This document shows, piece by piece, positions 8,688 through 18,638 of a DNA stretch of 64,000 bases. A model generated the notes under the pieces. That model saw only the letters and a program-made list of their open reading frames with translations. It ran no database searches and was not told the origin of the DNA. The DNA comes from Candidatus Binataceae bacterium. Lineage in GTDB: Bacteria; Desulfobacterota; Binatia; Binatales; Binataceae. The stretch is taken from assembly GCA_035508495.1 (NCBI GenBank), contig DATJMX010000036.1:1-64000 (forward strand), read 5' to 3'. The position numbers and the translations under genes are program-made. Numbering within the stretch: the first letter of the stretch is position 1; the number at the start of each line of letters is the position of its first letter.

Positions 8688-9146
8688 TCAGGTATTCGCG
8701 AGAAATTCCTTGAGTGCCGCAGCAAATTTCCGGCGGCGGCGCTCGTCGCTGCCGAACTTCAGGAGCGCGTAGCGCTGATCGTAGTCGAGCCGCTGCCAGG
8801 CGCTCGCATCGAGCTGAAAGCCGAGCTCGCGGGCGCGATTGATCAGGATCGCGGGCAAGTCCTCGGTCGGCACGGCCGCGACTTGCTGCTCTTTGGACAA
8901 TTCCGAGGGCGGCTCGCCGGAGCGAGCCTTCACTGCGCTGCGGACGAACTCGGCGAAGTGCTCGCGCTCGGCGGCGCTGTCCGCAGGCATGTCGTTGATC
9001 GCGCGCCGCTCGTGCATCTCGAGCGAGAGCCACTGATTGCGGCTGACTTTGATCCTGAGTGCGTCGAGCTTCTGCCGCGCCGCGAGCGGAGGACATGAAA
9101 GGTCAGCGTTGAGCTGCCTTTCAAACTCATAATGATGCTTTTCCAT
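8688..9146 (-). CDS. Nitrate reductase-associated family protein (PF09655-like)
   Basis: A 152-residue soluble protein that fits the Nitr_red_assoc family: LSCPPLAARQKLDALRIKVSRNQWLSL, then ERRAINDMP, then a helical C-terminal half ending LLKFGSDERRRRKFAAALKEFL. The family name comes from neighbourhoods containing assimilatory nitrate reductase in other bacteria; its biochemical role is not established. Here no nitrate reductase is near. It lies between two msrA genes on the same strand, with GGACAGG just before the ATG. Co-expression with the methionine sulfoxide reductases would suggest a redox or stress role, which is inference. Confidence 0.65.
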   Translation of the reverse strand: MEKHHYEFERQLNADLSCPPLAARQKLDALRIKVSRNQWLSLEMHERRAINDMPADSAAEREHFAEFVRSAVKARSGEPPSELSKEQQVAAVPTEDLPAILINRARELGFQLDASAWQRLDYDQRYALLKFGSDERRRRKFAAALKEFLANT

Positions 9147-9185
9147 TTGCCTGTCCGCCTCTGAGAATTGACGGAACTCGACTAG

Positions 9186-9707
9186 CTATTGCTTGGAGCG
9201 CAGGAACGACGCAACTTCCAAGTTGGGGAGCGCGCAATGCGCCGCCATCCCAGCTTTCTCATAGTAGCGTTGATGATATTCCTCGGCGCGATAGAAAGTC
9301 GCCGCGGGCTTGATCTCAGTGACTATTGGGCGGCGGAAGATATGCGCTTCGTCGAGACGCTTCTTCGAGGCCTCAGCAACCGTGCGCTGCTCTTCATCAT
9401 AATAGAAGATTACTGAGCGATACTGCGTACCGATATCGACGCCTTGGCGATTCGGTGTTGTCGGATCGTGAATGGTCCAGAAGAGATCGAGCAGCTCCTT
9501 GAAACTCACGCGGCCCGGATCGTATTCGACGCGCACCACTTCGGCATGCCCGGTCTTGTCGGTACAGACCATGCGGTAGGTGGGATTGTCTACCCATCCG
9601 CCCATGTATCCCGACTCGGCCTCGATGACGCCCGGCAGCTTGTGAAAGGCATCTTCGATGCCCCAAAAGCATCCGGCTCCGAAAGCAGCAACTCGCGTCT
9701 CTCCCAT
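9186..9707 (-). CDS. msrA: Cytoplasmic peptide methionine sulfoxide reductase MsrA
   Basis: A 173-residue MsrA with no signal sequence. The catalytic Cys is in [45 protein letters not shown] and [14 protein letters not shown] are all present. It repairs oxidised methionine using thioredoxin. The ATG at 9707 has GGAG nine bases upstream; a longer start at 9740 would overlap the end of the aldo/keto reductase gene. It is probably co-transcribed with that reductase (25-base gap). Together with the exported paralogue at 7888-8616 it gives repair on both sides of the membrane. Confidence 0.93.
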   Translation of the reverse strand: MGETRVAAFGAGCFWGIEDAFHKLPGVIEAESGYMGGWVDNPTYRMVCTDKTGHAEVVRVEYDPGRVSFKELLDLFWTIHDPTTPNRQGVDIGTQYRSVIFYYDEEQRTVAEASKKRLDEAHIFRRPIVTEIKPAATFYRAEEYHQRYYEKAGMAAHCALPNLEVASFLRSKQ

Positions 9708-9732
9708 ATTGTCGATCTCCCGGTGGCGGCGC

Positions 9733-10719
<987 letters not shown>

Positions 10720-10859
10720 CGCAACCCTCCAGGCATCGGAAGATTCGTATTAGAACTGCTGAAGCGAGTCCAGCGGCGCGCTACTCATCACCGACACCAT
10801 GTCGACTATTTCCCAATTTAACAAAGCCGCACGGCGCGGTGAAATCGAATCGCGTGCGA

Positions 10860-11303
10860 TCACTGCCGTGGCTCGCGAAGATTGACCGAGCCCACCGGCA
10901 CGAAGCGGCGCGAGCCGAACTTCCAGTTGTCGCCGACCTTCACGTACTCGTCTTCATAATAGCCCGATCCGATCCATTCCATCGCGCGCGAGATGCTGCG
11001 CAGCTCGACGTAGCATCGCCCGCTCGCCTTGCCGGATCCTTTCAGCTCAACGACGTGGTTATGGATGTAGGGACGCGGCGTCGCGTCGGCCAGCGCCGAA
11101 GTGTACATCTTCTTGAGCGCGTCGTGCCCGGTGGTAGTCTGCTCGCGCTCGCGGCCCTTGAAGATGAAAGTCGCGTTGTCGCTGAACAGGCCGACGAGTC
11201 CGTCCATGTCGCCGCGCCATACGCAATCACAATAGCGTACGGGCAGATCGCGGATGGCCTCGCGATCGAGAAGCTCAGTTAACAACTGTTCGGTGCTCTT
11301 CAT
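10860..11303 (-). CDS. SnoaL-like/NTF2-fold protein
   Basis: A 147-residue protein of the SnoaL_4/NTF2-like fold. LLDREAIRDLPVRYCDCVWRGD begins the cone, DNATFIFKG follows, and the end is GSGYYEDEYVKVGDNWKFGSRRF. The family includes polyketide cyclases, hydroxysteroid isomerase-like enzymes and ring-hydroxylating dioxygenase beta-like proteins, so the reaction cannot be fixed from the fold. It is divergent from the epoxide hydrolase across a 168-base region with a phased direct repeat. The 140 bases before the downstream reductase gene show nothing clear. Confidence 0.8.
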   Translation of the reverse strand: MKSTEQLLTELLDREAIRDLPVRYCDCVWRGDMDGLVGLFSDNATFIFKGREREQTTTGHDALKKMYTSALADATPRPYIHNHVVELKGSGKASGRCYVELRSISRAMEWIGSGYYEDEYVKVGDNWKFGSRRFVPVGSVNLREPRQ

Positions 11304-11390
11304 GATCGTCCTCGCGCGTCTGCGAATAGAATTCGTTTGCTGTTATGGCTTTCGCACAAGCGGGCAACGATCGTCAAACCTCAATTCTTG

Positions 11391-11421
11391 ATAAGTCGGG
11401 GCGAAGCTCTTATAAGTCGGG
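11391..11421. promoter_or_regulatory. Phased direct repeat in a divergent promoter region
   Basis: ATAAGTCGGG occurs at 11391-11400 and again at 11412-11421, exactly 21 bases apart (two helical turns). A related ACAAGCGGG lies just upstream. The region separates the SnoaL-like gene (minus) from the epoxide hydrolase (plus). Helix-phased direct repeats are typical regulator-binding sites; the regulator is unknown. Confidence 0.4.
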
Positions 11422-11471
11422 CACATCTCACCCGCGAGATAATTCCTGCCGCGTCGTTGGTGACTCAGCGC

Positions 11472-12635
11472 ATGAAGATAGAGCCCTTCAAGGTTCATAT
11501 TCCCGATGAAACCCTCGACGACCTGCGCGCGCGTCTCAAACGCACGCGATGGCCGCGCGACTACGCCAACGACGATTGGCGCTACGGCACCAACCTCGAG
11601 TACCTGCGCGAGCTCGTGCAGTACTGGATCGATCGCTACGACTGGCGCGCCGTCGAGCGGCAGATCAACTCGTTCTCGAACTTCAAAACTGAGATCGAAG
11701 GCGTTCCGATCCACTTCATCCATGAGAAAGGAAAAGGCCCGAAGCCGATTCCGCTCATTGTCACGCACGGCTGGCCGTGGACCTTCTGGGACATCAACAA
11801 GGTCATCCGCCCGCTCACCGATCCGGCCTCGCACGGCGGCGATCCTGCGGACGCATTCGATGTGGTCGTGCCTTCGCTCCCCGGCTACGGATTCTCCACG
11901 CCGCTGACGACGCCCGGCATCAATTATTGGCGCACCGCGGATATGTGGGTGACTCTCATGCAGGACGTCCTCGGCTACGGCAAGTTCGCCGCGCAGGGCG
12001 GAGACTGGGGCTCGATCATCACGCATCAGCTCGGGCATAAGCACGCTGACAAATTGATTGGCGTGCACATGAACATGGCGATCGATCTGAATCTGTGGGG
12101 CGCGAAATTCCCAGGCCCCGATCAGTACGGACCCGATGAGAAGGGATTCTTCGAGCGCTCACTCGCCTTCTTCCAGGAGGGCAGCGGCTACTCCGCGATT
12201 CAGACCACGCGTCCGCAGACGATCGCATACGCGCTGAACGATTCGCCCGCGGGCCTCTGCGCGTGGATTCTCGAGAAGCGATGCGCCTGGAGCGATTGCG
12301 ACGGCAAGGTCGAGAAGCGCTTCACCAAGGATGAGCTGCTCACGACGATGACGATCTACTGGGCGACCGAGAGCTACGGGACCTCGGCGCGCTTTTACTA
12401 CGAAGCCGTTCACAATTTGTGGAAGCCGTCGCACGATCGTCATCCGACGATCGAAGCCCCGACCGGAATCGCCGTGCTGCCGAAAGAGGTCGTCCTGATG
12501 CCGCGCAAGTGGGCCGATGGCTACTACAATCTGAAGCGCTGGACGCGCTTTGAGCGCGGCGGCCATTTCGCACACATGGAAGAGCCCGAAGCGCTGGTCG
12601 AAGATATCCGCGCCTTCTTCCGGCCGCTTCGCTAG
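11472..12635 (+). CDS. Epoxide hydrolase (EHN-domain alpha/beta hydrolase)
   Basis: A 387-residue epoxide hydrolase of the microsomal/juvenile-hormone type. The EHN domain covers about residues 1-110 (FKVHIPDETLDDLRARLKRTRWPRD). The oxyanion motif HGWP is at 99-102, the Asp nucleophile is D178 in GGDWGS, and the base is His365 in GGHFAHME. It opens epoxides to diols. The ATG at 11472 begins exactly where family conservation starts; the longer frame upstream has none. It is the first of five plus-strand genes, followed after four bases by an FAD monooxygenase. Such a neighbour could make the epoxide or oxidise the product. Confidence 0.92.
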   Translation: MKIEPFKVHIPDETLDDLRARLKRTRWPRDYANDDWRYGTNLEYLRELVQYWIDRYDWRAVERQINSFSNFKTEIEGVPIHFIHEKGKGPKPIPLIVTHGWPWTFWDINKVIRPLTDPASHGGDPADAFDVVVPSLPGYGFSTPLTTPGINYWRTADMWVTLMQDVLGYGKFAAQGGDWGSIITHQLGHKHADKLIGVHMNMAIDLNLWGAKFPGPDQYGPDEKGFFERSLAFFQEGSGYSAIQTTRPQTIAYALNDSPAGLCAWILEKRCAWSDCDGKVEKRFTKDELLTTMTIYWATESYGTSARFYYEAVHNLWKPSHDRHPTIEAPTGIAVLPKEVVLMPRKWADGYYNLKRWTRFERGGHFAHMEEPEALVEDIRAFFRPLR

Positions 12636-12639
12636 TTAC

Positions 12640-13890
12640 ATGGCGTCGATGCAGAAGCACGAGAATCCCGACGTCGTTGTGTTCGGCGGTGGAATCGGCG
12701 GCAGCGCGCTTGCGATCGCGCTCGCACAGGCCGGAATCGCGACGGCGATCCTTGAGAAGACTCTAGCGCACAAAGACCTCGTGCGCGGCGAGTGGATCGC
12801 GCCGTGGGGCGTCGCCGAGACTCAGAAGCTGGGTCTCTACGACACGCTACTCAAGGCCGGCGGGCATCATCTGGCGCGGCATATTCCATATGGCGATGAC
12901 GTCACGCCGGGCGAAGCCGAAGCGCAGAAGCTCGACATGACCGCGTTCGAGAACGCGGGCTTCAAGCCGCCGCTATGCATGCGGCATCCCGTGATGTGCG
13001 ATCTGCTGAACGCTGAGGCGATCGCCGCCGGAGTCGAACTGCTTCGCGGCATCAATGACTTCGAGTTGACGCTCGAAGCCTCACCGACAGTCCGATTTCA
13101 TCACGACGGCGCCGAACGAACATTCAAGCCGCGCATAGTAATTGGGGCCGACGGCCGCAACTCCGTCGTGCGGGCACGTGCCGGTATTGAGCTGCATCGC
13201 GATCCCATGCATCACCTGATGGCCGGGATGCTGGTGGACGACACGAATGGCTGGCCCGCGGATCTGCAAATCTTCGGCACCGAAGGCAGCGTCAACTTTC
13301 TCGCCTTCCCGCAGTCTCTGAGTCGCGTGCGGCTATATATTTGCTACGGCATCGACGACAAGCGCCGCTTTGCCGGTGCTGACAACCAGTCGCATTTCCT
13401 CGACGCGTTTCGCCTCACGTCCGTGCCGGGCAGCGAATACCTCGCAAACTCGACTCCTGCCGGGCCGTGTAATTCTTACGGCAACGAAGATACCTGGACC
13501 GACGAACCCTATGCGCCCGGCGTGGTTCTGATCGGCGACGCCGCGGGTCACAACGATCCGATCATCGGCCAGGGGCTCTCGATCACTTATCGCGACGTGC
13601 GCATCGTGCGCGACCTTATGCTCGAAAATCGCGACTGGTCGCCCGCAACCTTTCGTCCCTACGCCGAAGAACGCCGCGAGCGGATGCGACGCCTGCGCAT
13701 GACTGCGTCGCAATTATCGATTCTGTACGCCGAGTTCGGGCCACATGCGCGCGAGCGGCGCCTCAAGGTTCGCGAGGAACGCGCACGCAACAATCTTCTC
13801 GATCCCGCGGCCGCTACTTTCATCGGTCCCGAGATGCTGCCCCCCGAGACCTTCGACGAGGGCATCCTCGATCGCTTGCGCGCGATGTGA
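12640..13890 (+). CDS. FAD-dependent monooxygenase (PHBH-type, group A)
   Basis: A 416-residue aromatic-ring-hydroxylase-type flavoprotein. The FAD Rossmann motif is VVVFGGGIGGSALAIALAQAG (G16, G18, G21). The DG motif is VIGADGRNSVVR and the GD motif is VVLIGDAAGHNDPIIGQG; together these define the group A FAD/NAD(P)H monooxygenases. It would hydroxylate or epoxidise an organic substrate with O2 and NAD(P)H. It begins four bases after the epoxide hydrolase stop and is followed 21 bases later by a luciferase-like monooxygenase. A second in-frame ATG at 12649 is possible. The substrate is unknown. Confidence 0.88.
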   Translation: MASMQKHENPDVVVFGGGIGGSALAIALAQAGIATAILEKTLAHKDLVRGEWIAPWGVAETQKLGLYDTLLKAGGHHLARHIPYGDDVTPGEAEAQKLDMTAFENAGFKPPLCMRHPVMCDLLNAEAIAAGVELLRGINDFELTLEASPTVRFHHDGAERTFKPRIVIGADGRNSVVRARAGIELHRDPMHHLMAGMLVDDTNGWPADLQIFGTEGSVNFLAFPQSLSRVRLYICYGIDDKRRFAGADNQSHFLDAFRLTSVPGSEYLANSTPAGPCNSYGNEDTWTDEPYAPGVVLIGDAAGHNDPIIGQGLSITYRDVRIVRDLMLENRDWSPATFRPYAEERRERMRRLRMTASQLSILYAEFGPHARERRLKVREERARNNLLDPAAATFIGPEMLPPETFDEGILDRLRAM

Positions 13891-13911
13891 TCGCGCTTGA
13901 TGGAGCACAAG

Positions 13912-15012
13912 ATGAAACTTGGATTGCTATATGAAGTTCAGATTCCGAAACCGTGGACACCCGGAATCGAAGCTCGCACCTATGGCGAAGTGATCGACCA
14001 GGTCGTGCTCGCAGACCGGCTCGGCTGGGGCTACGTCTGGGCGGTTGAGCATCATCTGCTGCCGCAATGGTCGCATTGCTCGGCGCCCGAGATTCTCTTC
14101 GGCGCGCTCAGCCAGCGCACTTCGAAGATTCGCATCGGCCACGGAATCGCGCTGCTGCCGCGCAACTTCAATCACGCGCTGCGCGTGGCGGAGCGTGCAG
14201 CCGTGCTCGATATCCTGACCGGAGGCCGCGTCGAGCTCGGCACCGGCCGCGCAGTCACGCTGCAGGAGCTTGACGGCTTCGAAGTGAACCCGGACGACAC
14301 GCAGGCGATGTGGTCGGAGGCGGTCGAAATTCTGGTGCGAAGCTGGAAGGACGAGCCGGTCGAGTTCAACGGCAAGTTCTACAAGATTCCGCCCAGCTAC
14401 GTCGTGCCGAAGCCGATTCAGAAACCGCATCCTCCGATGTGGCTCGCGGGCACCAACCCCGCCACTTTCACGCTCGCGGGCGAGCGCGGCCTCGGCATGC
14501 TCGGCTTCGTCACGGGCGCGCCCGAAGATCTCGCCCCGCGTATCAAGGGCTACAAGGAAGCGGTGCGCGACGCGAAGCCGGTGGGAGCCTTCGTCAACAA
14601 TCAGTCAGCGGTGCTGATCCAGACCTACTGCGCCGAGACCCGAGAGCAGGCGATCCGCGATGTCGAGGGTCCGCTCGAAACCGTTGCGCAGCTTGCCGCG
14701 GAGCTGTTCCTGCCGTGGGCCGAGAAAGGCCGCGAGCGCAAGGCGGAGTCATACAAGTATCTGACCCAGCAGCCGGCGGCCGATTCGCGAACCGGCGCGG
14801 CGGGAGTCGCGGGCGATGTTAACCAGCGTATCCGCGACGGTATTATCGCGGTCGGAACTCCCGACGATCTGATCAAGCTGTTCCGCATCTACCGCGACAT
14901 GGGAGTCGATCAGATGCTGACCTGGGTGCAGTTCGGCGGCCTCGAACATGCCAAGATAATGCGCAGCATGGAGCTCATCGGCAAACACGTCATCCCGGAG
15001 CTTAACCGCTAG
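13912..15012 (+). CDS. Luciferase-like (LLM class) flavin-dependent oxidoreductase
   Basis: A 366-residue TIM-barrel bacterial-luciferase superfamily enzyme. It begins MKLGLLYEVQIPKPW and contains WGYVWAVEHHLLPQ, TSKIRIGHGIALLPRNFNHALRVAERAAVLDILTGGRVELGTGR and KPHPPMWLAGTNPATF. Members use FMNH2 or F420H2 for monooxygenation or hydride transfer. Start: GGAG lies six bases before the ATG at 13912, better than the TTG/ATG pair just upstream. It is third in the epoxide hydrolase gene run. Whether it uses FMN or F420 is not visible. Confidence 0.9.
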   Translation: MKLGLLYEVQIPKPWTPGIEARTYGEVIDQVVLADRLGWGYVWAVEHHLLPQWSHCSAPEILFGALSQRTSKIRIGHGIALLPRNFNHALRVAERAAVLDILTGGRVELGTGRAVTLQELDGFEVNPDDTQAMWSEAVEILVRSWKDEPVEFNGKFYKIPPSYVVPKPIQKPHPPMWLAGTNPATFTLAGERGLGMLGFVTGAPEDLAPRIKGYKEAVRDAKPVGAFVNNQSAVLIQTYCAETREQAIRDVEGPLETVAQLAAELFLPWAEKGRERKAESYKYLTQQPAADSRTGAAGVAGDVNQRIRDGIIAVGTPDDLIKLFRIYRDMGVDQMLTWVQFGGLEHAKIMRSMELIGKHVIPELNR

Positions 15013-15047
15013 ATGATTTCAAGAAAGCAGGTAGTCAACATCCAGAG

Positions 15048-16076
15048 ATGTCGTCACTTGAAGAGCAGCTTGCTCAGTACGTAGAAAAGAAAATCCCTGG
15101 CGCGGCCCAGGTGCGGGTCGATCAGCTCGAGCAGATCTCCGGCGGCGCATCGCGGCAGACCTATCGCTTTCGGCTCGGCTACAGCGAAGGTGGAACGGCC
15201 CGCGAGCGGCGGCTCATCCTGCGCCGCGATCCGGCCGCGAGCCTGATCGACACCGATCGCAAGGTCGAGTTCGCCGCATACAAGGCATTTTTCGGCACCG
15301 AGGTTCCGGTTCCAGAAGTTCTGTGGCTCGAAGACGATCCGAGTCACCTCGGCAGCCCGTTTTTTATCAGCGTCGAGATGACTGGCTTCCAGACCGCGCC
15401 CGCGCGCATCTTCATGGAGCCCTACGCGGCTCATCATCAGAAGATGGCCGAGCAGAAGTGGTCTATTCTCGGTGCAATCACGCGTCACGATCCGGCAAAG
15501 CTCGGCCTCATCGGCACGATGGAAGCCGTGAAGCCGGAGGACTGCTGGCAGCGCGAACTCGGCTACTGGGAAGGCGTGCTCGATTCCGACGAGCTGATTC
15601 CTCAGCCTACGATGCGTGCCGCGATTCGCTGGATGCGCCGCAATCCGCCGCCGCCCGCGCAGAAGGTATGCGTCGTTCACGGCGACTACCGCACAGGCAA
15701 CTTTCTCTACGACGAGGAGGGGGACATCCGCGGCATCCTCGATTGGGAGATGTCTCATCTCGGCGACCCGCTCGAAGACCTCGGATGGAGTCTCAACCGC
15801 GCATGGTGTTGGGGCGGCGACGATCGCCGCGGCGGCCTCGTTCCGCGCGAGCAGGCGATCGCGATCTGGGAAAAAGCCAGTGGCCTGAAAGCCGACCCCG
15901 CCGCGATTCATTGGTGGGAGCTGTTTGCCGCGGTCAAAGGCCAAGGCATCTGGGTGTCGAGCGCGCACGCCTGGGAAACCGGCTCGAACAAGGATCCGAT
16001 CCTGGTGCTCAGCGCGTGGTCGCTGATGAACCTGCAGGATCGCGCCGCACTCGAACTGATGGGGCATCTGAAGTGA
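15048..16076 (+). CDS. APH-like phosphotransferase family protein (ACAD10-type kinase domain)
   Basis: A 342-residue protein of the aminoglycoside phosphotransferase fold. ISGGASRQTYRF is the glycine-loop region, VVHGDYRTGNFLYDEEG is the catalytic loop and LDWEMSHLGDPLEDL is the metal-binding DxD-like loop. This branch usually accompanies acyl-CoA dehydrogenases and is thought to phosphorylate hydroxyacyl-CoA or similar metabolites, as in ACAD10/11. Antibiotic resistance is unlikely from the context. Its stop overlaps the start of the next small gene as GTGA, so the two are coupled. It probably belongs to the transcript starting at the epoxide hydrolase. Confidence 0.88.
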   Translation: MSSLEEQLAQYVEKKIPGAAQVRVDQLEQISGGASRQTYRFRLGYSEGGTARERRLILRRDPAASLIDTDRKVEFAAYKAFFGTEVPVPEVLWLEDDPSHLGSPFFISVEMTGFQTAPARIFMEPYAAHHQKMAEQKWSILGAITRHDPAKLGLIGTMEAVKPEDCWQRELGYWEGVLDSDELIPQPTMRAAIRWMRRNPPPPAQKVCVVHGDYRTGNFLYDEEGDIRGILDWEMSHLGDPLEDLGWSLNRAWCWGGDDRRGGLVPREQAIAIWEKASGLKADPAAIHWWELFAAVKGQGIWVSSAHAWETGSNKDPILVLSAWSLMNLQDRAALELMGHLK

Positions 16077-16519
16077 GACCGAATATTCCAGTTGTATTTC
16101 AGACTGTGGCCGCCGACCTGATGATGCGCGTGCTGCCCGCGATCAGCCCGACCTATCACCAGGGCACAGTCGGTATGATCGCAACGCTGCTGGTGATCGC
16201 AGCCGACGAATGGGACCGTGGCGCGAGCCGCCGCCTCGAAGAAAACCAGGCCATGCGTGACCTCTTCCGCAAAGCCGCGCCTGTCGTGAGTGACAAAGCG
16301 CTGAGCGATCGCCTCAAGCAGTTAGCAAGCAGCTCGGACACCGACTACCGAGTCTCAGCGCTCGAAGATAACAACTGCGCACTGCGCGCGGCGTTGATCG
16401 AACTACATACTCAAATCGAATCGCAATCTGGGAACGAGGCGCGCGAGATCGAAAACGCGATCTGGAAGGAAATAGCAAAGTCAACAGAACGTCGCCGCCT
16501 ATCGACGGCTGCGTTTTGA
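16073..16519 (+). CDS. Small conserved-looking helical protein coupled to the kinase-like gene
   Basis: A 148-residue protein from a GTG that overlaps the stop of the phosphotransferase-like gene (GTGA, 16073-16076). The sequence is almost all helical: IPVVFQTVAADLMMRVLPAI, then GMIATLLVIAADEWDRGASRRLEEN, then a charged tail. No catalytic motif is seen and I do not recognise it beyond its recurring position after APH-like kinases. Translational coupling suggests a partner of the kinase-like protein, which is inference. The 239 bases after it, up to the GST gene, show no further feature. Confidence 0.65.
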   Translation: MRPNIPVVFQTVAADLMMRVLPAISPTYHQGTVGMIATLLVIAADEWDRGASRRLEENQAMRDLFRKAAPVVSDKALSDRLKQLASSSDTDYRVSALEDNNCALRAALIELHTQIESQSGNEAREIENAIWKEIAKSTERRRLSTAAF

Positions 16520-16758
16520 ACGATGCGGGCATTGCCATTGTGCGGCGACATGGATCACGGAACCGGTACCGGCGCCACTTGACGCGGCGCTGTCCGAGAT
16601 GGATTCGACTGCGTTCGCGTTTGCTCACTTCGCTCACCATGACGCAAGAAGCCGCTCGCTTCGCTCAGGGATGAGACGGTTGCCCGCCGCACCATGGCCG
16701 ACAGCTTCTGTTGGTCAGGATGCGGCCGGGCTGGTCAATTTCAATTTCAGTCTGAAAT

Positions 16759-17385
16759 TCAGTTTCCGAAACTATACGCGCCGCCTTTCTCTAGCGCTTT
16801 CTTGTAGGCGGGGCGCTCGTGGAGGCGCTTTGTCCACGCGTCCAAATTTGGATACGACGCGCGGACGCCGAAGGCGCCTGCTACTTCGCCGACGAAGCTC
16901 ATCTCGATGTCGGCGCCGGTCAGGCTGTCGCCGACCAGGAACTGCTTGCCCGCGAGCGACTTGTCGATGTAACCGAGATGGTTTGCGATCTCGCTCTCGA
17001 TTCGCGGCCTGAGCGGCGCGCCGGCATCGCCGAGGCGCGAGACGTAGAGATTCAGCATGAGAGGCAGCATCGCGGAGCCTTCCGAATAGTGCAGCCACTG
17101 CTGATATTCGTCGTACGCGGGAGTGTTCGCCGCGGGCTGCAGGCGGCCGCCGCCGTGATGGCGAATGATGTAATCGACGATCGCGCCCGACTCGATAATC
17201 GTGCGGCCGTTGTCGGTGATCACCGGCGATTTGCCGAGCGGATGAATCTGCTTGAGCTCCGGCGGCGCGAGCCGCGTCTCCGCGTCGCGTGCGTACTTCT
17301 TGATTTCGTAGGGCACGCCGAGTTCTTCGAGCAGCCAGAGGATTCGCTGCGAGCGTGAATCATTCAGATGATGAACCGTGATCAT
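16759..17385 (-). CDS. Glutathione S-transferase family protein
   Basis: A 208-residue two-domain GST. The N-terminal thioredoxin-like domain reads MITVHHLNDSRSQRILWLLEELGVPYEI, then HPLGKSPVITDNG with the cis-Pro, then ESGAIVDYII. The C-terminal helical domain ends YPNLDAWTKRLHERPAYKKALEKG. Ser10 in NDSRSQR is in the position of the activating residue of beta/theta-like GSTs. It conjugates or isomerises electrophiles with glutathione. The ATG at 17385 has GGAGAG five bases upstream. It is probably co-transcribed with the HsaA-like monooxygenase (80-base gap). Confidence 0.9.
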   Translation of the reverse strand: MITVHHLNDSRSQRILWLLEELGVPYEIKKYARDAETRLAPPELKQIHPLGKSPVITDNGRTIIESGAIVDYIIRHHGGGRLQPAANTPAYDEYQQWLHYSEGSAMLPLMLNLYVSRLGDAGAPLRPRIESEIANHLGYIDKSLAGKQFLVGDSLTGADIEMSFVGEVAGAFGVRASYPNLDAWTKRLHERPAYKKALEKGGAYSFGN

Positions 17386-17465
17386 GGGGTCTCTCCTTCG
17401 GTCGAACTGATCAACATAGGATCGTTGCTGTCGCGGCGAAGCACAAGAACCAATGTTGGCCGTGA

Positions 17466-18638
17466 CTAGAGCATCGCGTTCAGCACGTGCTGGCCGAGTG
17501 CGAGTGCGCCATGCATCCTCGCGGGCTGATCGGCGTTCAGGTACGCATGCCCCATCATCGCCTTGATGTCCTGGTAGCGGCGCTGGAGCGGATTGTCTAG
17601 AAAGATCGCGCGTCCGCTGCTCGATTCGAAGAGCTGATCGATCGCATGCGATGCGAGCTGCGCCGAACGGCACGCGTTGTACCTGACTGCGGCGCGCCGC
17701 ACGAGCGGCACATTCTCCTCGCGCCCCACCGCATCGATCATCACGTCGAGATCGTGGCGCATCACGAGGAACCCCGCGTCGATCACATACGCCGCTTCGC
17801 TCAGCATCTTCTGGATGTATGGATCCTCGGCCGAGTTGCCGCCCATGCCGGCTTTGCGCGTTTTGCTCGCCTCCGTCCATAGCTCGAGAAATCCGCGCGA
17901 TGCGCCGAGCACGGCGGCGACGAGCGCGTAGTTGAAAATGATCGCGAATGGCATGCGGTAGAGCGGCGCGGGGTTAACTTTCCATCCCGGCAGCTCGCGT
18001 GCGAGCGTGTAATCCCAATGCGATTGCGTGCGATGCTCCGGCACGAACGCATCGTCGACGACGATATCCTTGCTGCCGGTGCCGCAGAGGCCGGCGACGT
18101 GCCAGTTGTCGTCGATCTTGTAGTCGCGCCGCGGAATCATGAACGACTTGAGATCGGGAACCTGCGCGCCTTCGATTTCGACGCCGCCCGCGATCGCGCC
18201 CAGGTTCACCCATTGACAGTGATCGCATCCGCTCGAGAACGACCATCTGCCGCGAAGCTTGTAGCCGCCGCTGACTTTCTCGGCCTTGCCGGTGGGCGCG
18301 TATGACGACGAGTGCATGACGGTGGGATCGGTGCCCCACACTTCGCGCTGAGTCTCGTCGGGAAAAAGCGCGAGCTGCCACGGATGCACACCGATAATGC
18401 CGGCGACCCATCCTGCGGCGCCATCTGCGCGAGCGACTTCCGCGATCGCGGCGAAGAAGTCAGCAGGATTTGCTTCGAGCCCGCCCCATCGCGACGGCTG
18501 AAGACCGCGCAGCAGCTTCGCATCGAGCAGCGCCCGCCATGTCGCGTCGGGCATCCGCCGCAGCCGCGTTCCTTCGTTCGAATTTTCGCGAAGCATCGGC
18601 GCGAGGCCGGCAGCCAGTTCGATTAGGGATTTGTTCAT
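17466..18638 (-). CDS. HsaA-like flavin-dependent monooxygenase (acyl-CoA dehydrogenase fold)
   Basis: A 390-residue group D flavoprotein with an acyl-CoA dehydrogenase fold. LLRGLQPSRWGGLE opens the helical domain. The flavin pocket includes SSSYAPTGKAEKVSGGYKLRGRWSFSSGCDHCQWVNLGA, and the beta domain ends DNWHVAGLCGTGSKDIVVDDAFVPEHR. The C-terminus lacks the catalytic Glu context of true dehydrogenases and instead ends in the ADQPARMHGALALG region of HsaA/HpaB-type hydroxylases. These use reduced flavin from a separate reductase to hydroxylate phenols. A paralogue lies at 27417-28628. It is divergent from an SDR gene across 80 bases. Confidence 0.87.
   Translation of the reverse strand: MNKSLIELAAGLAPMLRENSNEGTRLRRMPDATWRALLDAKLLRGLQPSRWGGLEANPADFFAAIAEVARADGAAGWVAGIIGVHPWQLALFPDETQREVWGTDPTVMHSSSYAPTGKAEKVSGGYKLRGRWSFSSGCDHCQWVNLGAIAGGVEIEGAQVPDLKSFMIPRRDYKIDDNWHVAGLCGTGSKDIVVDDAFVPEHRTQSHWDYTLARELPGWKVNPAPLYRMPFAIIFNYALVAAVLGASRGFLELWTEASKTRKAGMGGNSAEDPYIQKMLSEAAYVIDAGFLVMRHDLDVMIDAVGREENVPLVRRAAVRYNACRSAQLASHAIDQLFESSSGRAIFLDNPLQRRYQDIKAMMGHAYLNADQPARMHGALALGQHVLNAML

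Noticed and set aside
8617..9096. N-terminal extension of the exported MsrA frame
   Set aside because: The extension overlaps the nitrate-reductase-associated gene in another frame and is Arg/Ala-rich; a clear ribosome-binding site precedes the ATG at 8616.
15048..16076. Aminoglycoside resistance gene
   Set aside because: The fold is APH-like, but the sequence belongs to the ACAD10-type metabolic branch and sits among catabolic genes.
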